A stretch of DNA of 64,000 nt from Impatiens glandulifera. Its lineage: Eukaryota > Streptophyta > Magnoliopsida > Ericales > Balsaminaceae. Below the pieces are notes generated by a model. That model made no database searches, was not told the DNA's origin, and worked only from the letters and a program-made list of their open reading frames with translations. The stretch spans positions 17,181,889 through 17,245,888 of the forward strand of contig NC_061864.1 in the NCBI RefSeq assembly GCF_907164915.1, read 5' to 3'. Below, piece after piece: positions 24,438 through 35,652 of the stretch (position 1 is the stretch's first letter; each line of letters begins with the position of its first letter). Both the position numbers and the translations under genes were made by a program.

Positions 24438-24460
24438 TCTCTCTCTCTCTCTCTCTCTTG
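24438..24460. repeat. (CT)n tract in the COL upstream region
   Basis: About eleven CT dinucleotides, (GA)n on the COL sense strand, about 200 bases before its start codon. GA/CT tracts are common in plant 5' leaders and core promoters, so it may lie in the untranslated leader. That role is inferred. Confidence 0.6.
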
Positions 24461-24659
24461 CTGAGAACGAATATCAAATAACCCCTTGAACTTGTATCTA
24501 TTATGTAATAAGCTTCTATACTTTGGAATAATCCATTTTTACTCTCGAAACCAACCATCATCCTATAAGGAAACTTATAATGTTAGTATCTAAACTTGGA
24601 TTCAAATGAAAAAAAATAACAAATACTAAATATCTATTTTCAAATGGGATTAAAATTAA

Positions 24660-25560
24660 TCAAGCTCAAAGATAGTGTCCTTTCGGTTTTCAATATTCGA
24701 ATTGAAGATAGTCGTGGAATACTGTTTTGACATGACCCTTGGCTTGAAAACCGGTCTATCATTTAAATGCGGAATTTGAAAGAGTTCGAATAAGAAGAGA
24801 TTGTCATAAAACCACTATTCGGGATGTTAAAGACTGGGAATGAGATTGTCTTCTGAGGCGAATTCCGGAAGGTATAAGAGTTCTCAACTTCATTCACACT
24901 TTGCATTTTGATGATACTATTGATACCCGTGTTTGGAGTGTTGAGAATGATGGGAAATTTAATTAATACAAAGCTAGCTTGGGAGTCGATTCATGATATG
25001 GGAGACAATGTGGACTGGTTTCATGTTGTTTGGTCTTCTAAGGTTATTTCGAGACACCAATTCATCATGTGGTTTTTGTTTAGGAAAGACTCTCAACTAT
25101 GGATCGCATCATTGGTTTATGGACATACCAAATTCTAATTGCCTACTTTGTGAAGGAAATGATGAGACGATGAATCACTTATTCGGTTGCTGCCCGTTTA
25201 CTCTTGAGTTGTGGAAATTTTTTTTCGAAAGCAATGTAATTGGCATATTTCCCTTTGGAATGGATAGACATCAAGGAGGTTGTTATTATGAAAGTTAAGA
25301 GGTAATCAATTCCGCTCGGATTTGTTTAAATGTGGGTTTGCATGTATGAGCGGAAAGAAATTCAAGAGCATTTTCGAGGGTGCGATGTGACGTTCAGAAT
25401 GTATGGAGGAGTATATTATGGTTAATTGCAACTCACTCACTCGTACTTAGAGGCGAATCATGAAGAATGAGCAAAATTGGTCTTTATGTTGAAATTGGAG
25501 CATGAATTACGTTGAAGACTAAGTGTTAATGTTTGATTTGTTTATATGCCTTGTTTGTGA
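24660..25560 (+). mobile_element. LINE remnant, different family
   Basis: Broken frames read a GILF-HDPWLENRSI segment near 24715-24765. A tail region near 24960-25300 contains a zf-RVT-like NCLLCEGNDETMNHLFGCCP followed by FTLELWKFF. These are the regions after the reverse transcriptase in plant LINEs. At least three frame changes or stops make it inactive. Its sequence is not close to the 1-835 and 21845 copies. It starts a few hundred bases upstream of the COL gene and may limit that promoter. Confidence 0.7.
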
Positions 25561-27118
25561 TATTAATTTGTTTTGTTATTCTATTATTTGAAAATTAAAG
25601 TTGTTTTGTTTTAATTCATAAACTCATGTAGATTTTTTTATCATTTTGAGGTTTTTCTTAATAAAATTAGTCTAAGTTGTTTTAAAAAAAATAAAATTTT
25701 AATCAGTCACAAATTCAATTATCTATTAAAATATCTTAAGTTAAAAAGTTAAAAGAGATCAAGTGGATATAATAATTGTTAATATATTTAAAGTTTTTTT
25801 TTATTAATTTATTTTCTTAATTATAAAATATTATGTTATACATGCTGGAAGTGGAACTATAAATATTATTAATTTTTTTAATATACACATATTTAATACC
25901 ATTATTTCATCTAAATTAATATTTTAATAAAATAATAAATTAAAAAACAAAAAATTATTATATATTTATCCAAACTCAGATCTATTCCGGATATAAGCAT
26001 TTCCAAACTTACTCTTGGAATGTTGTTACATATCAAGACCAACAAGATAATGCCACGAGACTTACACTATGATTATAAATTAAGACTTTTCCTGTTTCAT
26101 TAAGTAAAATAAAAAAAAAAAATATACTAAATTTAAGTTCTATAAAATAAAATATTATCTACCAAATTTGTATGTATCACTATTTTTAAAAATAATAAAA
26201 ACATGGTTTTAATGATTAATGACTTATGACTCCATCAAATAAATGGAATTGTATCAAATAAATTCAATCTCAAATGAAATGAAAAACAACAAAATTACAC
26301 ATGTACAGGGAGGGTCAAGAACAAATCCAAATATTTGAGTGGATAAAGTTATGGATATTTGAGTGATGAACTTAAAAAAAAAAATTGAAACAAATTTTAA
26401 AAAATAATAAAAAATTATGGATACAAGTGGATAAAGTTAAATTTGATCATTTTTTTTAATAAATAAACAAACCAAAAGTGATTGAAATTAAATTTTTGTA
26501 AAAATTATTAAAAGTAATAATGTCACATTTTCATCCTATTTTTTTTTTTAAAAAAAAAGTCCATCCCAACCTATATAGATTCGGTCTTGAGAAGGGCAAT
26601 AAAATGGGAGAAAACAATATACAACTCTTATTATTTTTTAGAAAATACAATGATAAATTCTACTCTCTTTTTTTCCGAAATTTATATTAGGCCAACACAA
26701 TATTTTGAATATTCAATTTTAATCAAAATAATTTTAGTAAAAATTGAACTTAAATTTCTAACTTATAAAATTTAAACTCTTTTCATTTTAGCCACTCAGT
26801 TGATTTCATAATTTAAACTCTTTTCATGTTGTAATTTTTTATTTCATATAAAAATTTGAGTTAATAATAAGTAGGTAGGAATTGAAAGGGGTAAAATGAA
26901 TTGTTATGAGAAGTAAAAGGACTTAATTGATATGAAGGTAGAAGTGGAGGAGTCAATATTGATATTGGTGTTTGCCCCTTGTCGATAAGATTGGGTCAAG
27001 TCAGAGAAGATCTAAATCTGAGTGCTGACAGGCTCATCATGGACACGTGGCACCATACAAACCACGATATTGATTTTATGACAGCATGGGCATGAACATG
27101 GCCCAAATAATATTGGGA

Positions 27119-27151
<33 letters not shown>

Positions 27152-28011
27152 GTATTCTGGAGAGTATCTTGCCCTTTGTTTTTTCTTTTGTGACATTATC
27201 CTTCGATTTTTTAAAGGATAAAATAATTAGATTGATTCATATAAATCAATTTTTGGTAAAATTATTATATTTTAAGTTATAACCAAATTAATCATAAATT
27301 GTCTAATTAAAATTAATTCAACACAGATTCAAATGAAAACTTATTACCAAATCACAAACATCAGAATAAAATAGTTTGTCTTAGACCACATAACCACATA
27401 TGTTTGATTTTTTTAAATAAACACATATTATGTATGTTCAAAAATATTGCTTGAATTGGACTTAGACTTTATATTATAATATTTTGAAACAAACTCACCT
27501 GGTGGCTAATAGAAAGAATCGATCTAAAACCAACCAAAATGCAATAAGTTGAGGGAACGACGGTGCTAGTTTTCTTTAATTAAAAAATAAATAAATTTTA
27601 AAACATTATTTAATTATAAATATTCATAATTGTTTTTGATATTTTTTCATTAAATATATATTTTAATCAACCAAATGAAACTAAATCTGTTTATACTACT
27701 TACTTAAGTTATGATATATTTTTTTGGGTTGTTGCTAAGAAGCCCTTAGTTTGACTGTAATTGCTTGAGAGTTGATTCAGCAAAAATACAAATATTGAGA
27801 ATTTTTAATTTAAGTAATTCCATATTGTTTGGGCTTTCCATTAATTTACTTGAGACCAACAATCTAAGCCCAAAATATTAGCCCAAACAGTTCCTTAGCC
27901 ACTGTTTGGTTGAATCAAATTTAACAGATTAGTTTACAAACACACACAATCTTGGAAAACGAAAAAGGATTAAAATGAATTAGTTTCATCTTCTTAAAAT
28001 AAAAGTTAAAA

Positions 28012-28016
<5 letters not shown>
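25561..28016. other. AT-rich intergenic stretch
   Basis: No gene or element ends seen. There is an ATT microsatellite at 27121-27151 and several A/T runs. Short open frames here lack any recognisable domain. Confidence 0.5.

Positions 28017-28081
<65 letters not shown>
28017..28081. repeat. (AT)n microsatellite
   Basis: About 32 uninterrupted AT dinucleotides, followed by a short repeat of TATATATTTGTTTAGTCT on each side of about 28082-28140. Confidence 0.95.
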
Positions 28082-28085
<4 letters not shown>

Positions 28086-28140
28086 TAGTCTCTCTAATCA
28101 AAACACATGGGCTATATATATATATATTTGTTTAGTCTAT

Positions 28141-29219
28141 ATATATAGAAAACAACACTCCATTGATAAGATGATTTTTTTACCACAAAAAGATTTGAGG
28201 AATTTATCTGGATTAATTATATTAACAAATTAAATTTTGATATACCAAACTTTTCAATTTATATTCATTTATAAAAAGTGTTTAACCTTTATCAAATTAC
28301 TAATTCTTTAAAAATACATAAATTAATTAATAAACATAAAATTTATATTTTACTTATTTTATTATTTTTTGTGTGTATTTTAGGGTATTATTTATAACTA
28401 TTATGGGATTTAAATGGTTACAACATTTACCCAAAATAATTATTTAATTTATCTAAGTCTTAAATTTTATTATTTTAGATTTAAATGAATACAATCATTT
28501 ATCTAAAATATTTATTTAATTTAGATTTATGAATACAATCATTTATCTAAAATAGTTGTTTTGATTAGAGAGACTATTAAATAAAATATTATTTAAAGAC
28601 TTAAAATTTAATAAAATTTTATTAACTTGGATAAGTAAAATTTGAGTGTCTACACTATCATTATTTTAACTCATTTTTTAAATTTAACTTTTATAAATCT
28701 TATATTTTTCTTCACTTTATTTAATAAATAGTTTTACATACACATCAATAATTCTATTTATATTAATTATTTTATAATATTTAATTATATATGAAAGAGA
28801 AATGTGGGATATAAAGCGAATGATTTTTTTTTGTTTTTTTTTTTGTTAGAGGTCCACATGTCGTCGTCATTGGGATGCCCAAGGGATAAATCTTCCCTAG
28901 CTCATGTGCTTGTAGGGCTCTCCCCAAGAATAGTCCTGATGAGTGTTGGGTGCACATTTTAGAAGTGAAATCACGAAATAGAATATGCGAGAGAGAGTAA
29001 GGTGTCCATAACTATGATCATGGAGATATATAAATAAGGTAGTTAATTAAAGTGAGAAGAGACAAATAATGACTTGATGATTTTTTTTAAATATAGTTTG
29101 AATGTTTATCTTTAAATGTCAATCATTTCAATTATATATTTATAAATAAAATTATAAAAATAAATCAATAATAATTTTAATGATATAATAGTTAAGTGTT
29201 CATAATACATTGGATATGT
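28141..29219. other. Intergenic, unclassified
   Basis: AT-rich DNA. A mixed-composition island at about 28848-28960 (GGTCCACATGTCGTCGTCAT onwards) has no readable protein and could be a scrap of an LTR element. Related wording, TTTATCTAAAATA, repeats near 28490-28555. Confidence 0.4.
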
Positions 29220-30060
29220 TATTCGAACAACATGAATATATTGGTAAGTGGGTAAAAGGTAATGAGATGATTGTGTGATAATAATAATTTAAAATGTGAA
29301 TGTGATTGTTAGTTGACAATAATTTAAAATGTGAATGTGATTGTTAGTTGACCGATCTAAGTATTAGATTGGTAATGAGAAGTCGGTTGAATATAAAGAG
29401 ACAATAATAATTAAATATGTGAATTGGGAAATAAGAGATATGTTGGCTAGCCTAAGTGAGATAATAAGAGGTTGATAATTGAGTAAATAGTCATGAGATG
29501 GTAACAAGTTGGCAGAGGCGAAGCTAGGATTTGAAACCTACCCGGGCTAATTTTTTATTAAAAAAATCTATCCGGGCTAGTTTTATAGTTTGTTGTCACC
29601 AATGCCTTTCAGCGACGAAAAATAACCTTTTAGCGACGAAAAATCACCAATAACGACGATAATTTACCGTCGTTATTGATAAAATACATAAGGCTCCCCG
29701 GACTACATCCCGGGCCAGCTTGCACTTGGCTCCGCCCCTGCAAGTTGGTAAGAAGGAGATGGTTAGGTGATAATTATAATTAAATATGTGAATTTGATTG
29801 TTGATCGATCGAAGTAAAAAGTTACGAGATTAATAATGAGAGGTCGATCGAGAATAAAGAGACAATAGCTAAATATGTGAATTGAGAAATAAAAGATATG
29901 TTGGTTAACATAGTGAGATGATAAAAGGTTGATAAATGAGTAAATGATAATGAGATGGTAAGAGGACGTCGGTAAAAAGGAGATAATTGTGTGATAATAA
30001 TAGTTAAATATTTGAATGATATTGTTGGTTGATCGAAGTTATGAAATATCACTAATATGA
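29220..30060. repeat. Diverged tandem repeat, unit about 200-250 bp
   Basis: Blocks such as ATTAAATATGTGAATT, AAATAAGAGATATGTTGG, GGTTGATAA(T/A)TGAGTAAAT and AATGAGATGGTAA recur in the same order at about 29240-29505, 29750-29975 and partly 29976-30045. The first unit also holds a short internal duplication (AATTTAAAATGTGAATGTGA twice near 29286-29345). A hAT MITE interrupts it at 29513-29740. There is no coding potential. Confidence 0.65.
29513..29740. mobile_element. hAT-type MITE, 228 bp, perfect 8-bp target duplication
   Basis: Terminal inverted repeats CAGAGGCGAAGCTAGG and, inverted, CAGGGGCGGAGCCAAG. The flanks are CAAGTTGG at 29505-29512 and again at 29741-29748, an exact 8-bp duplication as hAT transposases make. 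The interior has a hairpin-prone AACGACGATAATTTACCGTC segment and AGCGACGAAAAAT repeated twice. The intact duplication argues for a fairly recent insertion. Confidence 0.85.
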
Positions 30061-30768
30061 ATACTCGAAGTGAGATATTAGTTAATAACTAAAGAACGAA
30101 AGTGAGTATTATATAGTAATTATATACGATAATTTTGGTATTTTAACATAAATTTTTAGTGGGTGTATTATTAAGGTAAAGCATTATATATGTGCATAAA
30201 AATGAATTTTGTTTGAAGTGAAGGACCCTCATTACATAAATAAATTTTAAAAAATGTAAGTCTATTTATTTTATATGTAAATGTGTAAAAATACATAATT
30301 AGAAAACATTAAACTATAGATAAATATAATTTTACTTATCTAAAATAATTTTTTATGATTATATTTTCTTACATAATATAATTTTTATTTATTTATATTA
30401 ACACAAAAATAAATAAGCAATAGAATTAGATTTCAAATTTTACCATTATATTTAATTTTTTTTATAACTTATACACTTTAAATATAATATAATATTTAAT
30501 ATTTACAAAAATAAATAATGGACGCATGGGCTACGTACTAAATTTCATGCGCGAAGTACCTTTTAATTATTGTCTTATGTAGTAGGTAAAGCATCATATC
30601 ATTGTGTAACGTGACAATTTGTTGGATTATACAAATTTAATTTAAATATTTTTTTATTAATAATAATAACTAAATATGTCAATTATAATAAGTTCCACCT
30701 TTCCGAATTAAATTGTCTACTGTAGAACAATTTTTCTTTGGTTATTGGTGCTTAGAGTTGATTGGAAA
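30061..30768. other. AT-rich intergenic stretch
   Basis: Nothing recognised up to the AAA/TC boundary of the Helitron array. Confidence 0.5.
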
Positions 30769-32393
30769 TCTATATATATATAATGATGCTTAATTTTTAA
30801 AGTGTCCGGATTGCCGGGTCGAGAGCTGTGGTTAATTTGGATACTTGGGTCGGATTGTGGGTTGACCCGCCTTTAAATTTAAAACGGTTAAAAATAAAAT
30901 TAAAAATGCTAGAGCTATGTTTCGAACTTGCAACCTAACAAAACAAGTACAACTCTTTAACCAACTAGGGTACAAAGACTTTATATTTTAAATTCAACAC
31001 CAAATTTTATAAACGCGGGACGTTTTAATATTAATATAAGTTCAACTTTTTAACTAACTAATCTATATATATATAATGATGCTTAATTTTTAAAGTGTCC
31101 GGATTGCCGGGTCGAGAGCTGTGGTTAATTTGGATACTTGGGTCGGATTGTGGGTTGACCCTGACCTGCCTTTAAATTTAAAACGGTTAAAAATAAAATT
31201 AAAAATGCTAGAGGTATGTTTCGAACTTGCAACCTAACAAAACAAGTACAACTCTTTAACCAACTAGGCTACAAAAACTTTATATTTTAAATTCAACACC
31301 AAATTTGATAAACGCGGGACGTTTTAATATTAATATAAGTTCAACTTTTTAACTAACTAATCTATATATATATAATGATGCTTAATTTTTAAAGTGTCCG
31401 GATTGCCGGGTCGAGAGCTGTGGTTAATTTGGATACTTGGGTCGGATTGTGGGTTGACCCGCCTTTAAATTTAAAACGGTTAAAAATAAAATTAAAAATG
31501 CTAGAGGTATGTTTCGAACTTGCAACCTAACAAAACAAGTACAACTCTTTAACCATCTATATATATATAATGATGCTTAATTTTTAAAGTGTCCGGATTG
31601 CCGGGTCGAGAGCTGTGGTTAATTTGGATACTTGGGTCGGATTGTGGGTTGACCCGCCTTTAAATTTAAAACGGTTAAAAATAAAATTAAAAATTCTAGA
31701 GGTATGTTTCGAACTTGCAACCTAACAAAACAAGTACAACTCTTTAACCAACTAGGCTACAAAGACTTTATATTTTAAATTCAACACCAAATTTGATAAA
31801 CGCGGGACGTTTTAATATTAATATAAGTTCAACTTTTTAACTAACTAATCTATATATATATAATGATGCTTAATTTTTAAAGTGTCCGGATTACCGGGTC
31901 GAGAGCTGTGGTTAATTTGGATACTTGGGTCGGATTGTGGGTTGACCCGCCTTTAAATTTAAAACGGTTAAAAATAAAATTAAAAATGCTAGGGGTCGGA
32001 TTGTGGGTTGACCCGCCTTTAAATTTAAAACGGTTAAAAATAAAATTAAAAATGCTAGAGGTATGTTTCGAACTTGCAACCTAACAAAACAAGTACAACT
32101 CTTTAACCAACTAGGCTACAAAGACTTTATATTTTAAATTCAACACCAAATTTTATAAACGCGGGACGTTTTAATATTAATATAAGTTCAACTTTTTAAC
32201 TAACTAATCTATATATATATAATGATGCTTAATTTTTAAAGTGTCCGGATTGCCGGGTCGAGAGCTGTGGTTAATTTGGATACTTGGGTCGGATTGTGGG
32301 TTGACCCGCCTTTAAATTTAAAACGGTTAAAAATAAAATTAAAAATGCTAGATTTATATTATTAATCGTGCAAATGCACGGGCTAAATGCTAG
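30769..32393 (+). mobile_element. Tandem array of non-autonomous Helitron units (six 5' ends, one 3' end)
   Basis: Six head-to-tail units start TCTATATATATATAATGATG at 30769, 31062, 31361, 31556, 31849 and 32208. Full units are 293 bp. Unit 2 has a small insertion, unit 3 is cut to 195 bp, unit 5 carries a 66-bp internal duplication, and unit 6 is short and terminal. Only unit 6 has a Helitron-like 3' end: hairpin CGTGCAAATGCACG, then GGCTAAATGCTAG, followed by T. The left flank ends in A and the right starts with T, and there is no target duplication, as expected for A^T insertion. Units are nearly identical (few differences per 100 bases), so the array is young. It has no Rep/helicase coding capacity and would need an autonomous partner. 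Confidence 0.8.
30918..30972 (-). other. tRNA-like Pol III box pair inside Helitron unit 1
   Basis: On the minus strand an A-box-like TA(G/C)CCTAGTTGG and a B-box-like AGTTCGAAACA are spaced 44 bases start to start, as boxes at positions 8 and 52 of a tRNA would be. The same pair occurs in unit 2 (about 31217-31271), unit 4 (about 31705-31759) and unit 5 (about 32064-32118). Unit 3 is truncated at the A box and unit 6 lacks the segment. No good cloverleaf forms, so this is a tRNA-derived or SINE-like piece and not a working tRNA gene. Transcription is untested. Confidence 0.45.
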
Positions 32394-33544
32394 TTTAAAG
32401 GAATGATATTTATGTTATAACTTTAAACACTGATAAATACGAGCTTATTTGATGTTCGATGGAATTAGTAAAAATTGGATTTTTTAAATTTTATTTCTAT
32501 TATATCCCTCCCCCTCTATATATTATAATTAATAATATATTTTTTAAATGAAATATTTTAATTCTTATTAAATTAAATTTTATAATATAATAAATTAAAC
32601 ATTAAAAAAACTATAGATATGTTAATATTAACTTTTATTAATATATAAATAAAAAATTAAATAAATATTAATTTTATAAATCACTACTATTATAATTTAA
32701 ATATTATATAATTATATAAGATAATATAGTATATTATAATTTTATTTATATTATGTATTTATTTTTATTAATTAATATAAATTGTTACTTAAAATAAATT
32801 TTATAAGATAATAACCAAAAATCAAACAAGTTAATTAGAATATTTATTTAGAATAATTGTTTAAAGTTAATTTATACAAAAAATAATTAAATAATTTTTT
32901 TATACATATTTAATTTAAATCAGATATATTTATAAATAAATTAATATTTTTTATTTAAATATATTTAACTTTATTTTCTAGTATAATTATTTATTTAATG
33001 TGTTTAAAATTTAAATGGTATATTAGATAATATAGTAGGTTATAATTTTATTTATATTTTGAATTTGTTTTTATTTAATATAATTTTTTAAATGAAATAA
33101 ATTATTAATTTAATTTATTTGAAAATAAATTTTATAATGTAATAAAATAAATATAAGATATATATATATTAATATTATCTTTTAATAATATAAAATAAAA
33201 TATTTAAGTAAAAAATAATTTTAATATTTTAATTAATAAAATGATTGATTTGATTTGTGATGTAATAGTTAAACTTTGGGATAAAAACTATTTTATTTCA
33301 TTAACACAAAGATCTAAAAAGCTCCTAGAGATAAAGACACTTATATATTCTTTTAAAAATTAAACATTTTATTGTATTATACTCAAAAAAAATATATTAG
33401 TTTACCTCTGCAAATTTTTGGTGACCAACATTGACATGTTAATATGACGTCACAACTTTAAGTCATTAGTAATAGTGATTAAAAAAATTATAAATATTTT
33501 CCGATTCTAAAATAAATAATACTTAGATATTTGTTACTACTAAA
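32394..33544. other. AT-rich intergenic stretch
   Basis: Extremely AT-rich, with no open frames of note and no terminal repeats recognised. Confidence 0.5.
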
Positions 33545-33547
33545 TAT

Positions 33548-33775
33548 GAAACTTAGACTAAAATGAAAAATAATAGAGATCGAGAAAAATAATAACAAGA
33601 AACTTGTAGAGAATGATGTGTCATTTATTAAATGAATTAAAAATTTAAATAAAGAGAAAATTTTCAGATTTTCAATTCATTCAAGAAATGACAAATCATT
33701 CACTATAAGTTTCTTGTAAATATTTTTTTCGTTCCTTATAATTTCTCGACTAAAATATACTTAAATTCAAAAGGT
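33548..33775. mobile_element. Short fold-back/MITE-like inverted repeat
   Basis: Two arms of about 100 bp are imperfect inverted copies. The left contains AACAAGAAACTTGTAGAGAA and TGTCATTTATTAAATGAATT. The right, read on the minus strand, contains TACAAGAAACTTATAGTGAA and TGTCATTTCTTGAATGAATT. The loop is short. The outer ends (near ACTTAGACTAAAATG and its inverse near CGACTAAAATATACTTAA) are degenerate, so no target duplication can be called. Confidence 0.6.
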
Positions 33776-33824
33776 AATAGATATTATGATGTCTATACAT
33801 TTAACTAAATTTGATTAATCTCAA

Positions 33825-34620
33825 AAATACATTATCTTGTTTTAAATTGCTCATTTTACAATTGTTTTAAATTGTTTCTTGTACATTTTTTTTTATTTAA
33901 ATTTATTTCTTAAATATCTAAAATCATTTAAAATGTTACAAACTACTAATTTATGTTGAAAATATACACGAATTCTTCTTATACATGATATATTTATTTT
34001 TGAATTTTCTAAGTCATATTGTGGGTAAAAGTTCATTGTCGCCTTGAGACGATTTCTTTAACTTTAATATAAATTAACGACCTATATGTATTGTTCCATT
34101 TCCAAACAATAATGTTGCAAACTAAGACGACAATAATGTTGTTACTCATTCATCTCCTGCATATTTAGATATTGTGTGTTTGTGTTGAACCCCAAAATCA
34201 TTTATAATTAATAATAAAATATTAATGTTTAAGGAGAGAAAAATGTTCGATAGACGTATTGATAAATACAAATAATATGATATAGATTACGAAATATAAA
34301 ATATGATATCGTAATATAAAATCCGTAATATGCTTGGATCGACCGACTATACATAACTTACACCAAAATGACGACTATCCATTTGGTAAGAATGAATGTA
34401 ATTTGATTTGTATATGAAATGATTTTATTAGTGAAAATAAATTCTAATCCAAATTTGAGAAACATAATATAGTTGAAATTTTAGACAATTAATGATTTTA
34501 AATAAGTTATCAATAAAGTTCAAACTTCGATCATAGAATAATAATTGTTCATATTGTAGTTATGTTCTTCATTTTGTACACTTTGAAAGAGACTTAGTTA
34601 AACTTATAAGAGACATTATG
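33825..34620. repeat. Unclassified dispersed repeat, copy 1
   Basis: Shares a long series of collinear blocks with 62500-63040: TTTTAAATTGCTCATTTTA, ATATCTAAAA(T/C)CATTTAAA, a CTTGAGA(C/T)GA(T/C)TTCTT block, ACACCAAAATG, TAAGAATGA(A/G)T and AATAATTTAAA-type text in the same order. Neither copy has coding capacity or clear ends. It may be a decayed LTR or MITE family. Confidence 0.6.
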
Positions 34621-34689
34621 TATGACCCCTAAATTTATTTCGTGAAAAACTTATAATATATATATGTATTTATTTTATTTTTGAATTAA

Positions 34690-34692
34690 GTA

Positions 34693-34732
<40 letters not shown>

Positions 34733-35203
34733 AGTGTCCGGATTATCGGGTCGAGAGTTGTGGTTAATTTGGATATATATGTGAGAGTAAATGAATATTT
34801 GGGTCGGATCGTGGGTTGACCCGTCCATAAACTTAAAACGGTTAAAAATAAAATTAAAAATGCTATAAGTATGTTTCAAACTTGCAACCTAACAAAAACA
34901 AGTATAACATTTTAACCTAGTGCTAATATATAAGACTTTATATTTTAAATTCAACACCAAATTTGATGAACGCGGAACGTTTTAACAATATAAGTTCAAC
35001 TTTTTAACTAACTAATATATATATATATATATATATATATAATGATGCTTAATTTTCAAAGTGTCCAGATTGTCGGGTCGAGAGTTGTGGTTAATTTGAA
35101 TATATATGTGAGAAAAAATTAAAAATACTATTACATTTTAACCGCAAATTTTTTTCTCGGTTTTTATATCGTTACTCGTGCAAATGCACATACTACATGC
35201 TTG
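34690..35203 (+). mobile_element. Second, diverged Helitron copy (two units)
   Basis: Unit-like sequence starts after a TA tract (34694-34729) with TTCAAAGTGTCCGGATTATC and again at about 35012 with TAATGATGCTTAATTTTCAA. Both are related to, but clearly diverged from, the 30769 array. The 3' end keeps the hairpin GTGCAAATGCAC followed by ATACTACATGCTTG, so the usual CTAG has become CTTG. The antisense tRNA-like segment is also present in decayed form in the first unit near 34871-34925. Confidence 0.65.
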
Positions 35204-35342
35204 TTAAATTAACATGACACCACATAGTCATAATTCTCCACTTCTAAACCTTAAAACTCATTCAAGGCAATTCTAGTGGGAATCAAAACTGTGACTTTTT
35301 AATTTCTTAAGTCGACCATTTCCACCGGCCACTCTAGTAGAA

Positions 35343-35652
35343 TGTGAAAACTGTAAGCGCAAGAAATCCATAAACTAGAGCTATGAAGAATCAATTCAAG
35401 AAAACCTTATCAAGAAACCATCTGATCTTTTTATTGAATACTGAATGAATGAATAATCAAGATCCATATGTTTACATTGGAAATAGAGCAAAGAATAGCA
35501 AAAATATACATTTGATCTTTCTATTTTACATCTTTATATAAATAGGATATATATATACTTTTAACATAATTAAATCTGGTTTAATAAGATGCAAAATAGA
35601 AATATAAGTTAGTTAAATAATTTTATTCAGTATAATTAAATTATTTATCTCA
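35343..35652 (-). repeat. 3' LTR of the copia element
   Basis: Begins TGAGATAAATAATTTAATTA on the minus strand and ends CAGTTTTCACA, giving the TG...CA ends typical of LTRs. Aligns over its length with 40199-40525, with several small indels. Confidence 0.85.

Noticed and set aside
30918..30972. True tRNA gene
   Set aside because: Boxes and spacing fit, but the anticodon and acceptor stems do not pair, so only a tRNA-like relic is claimed.
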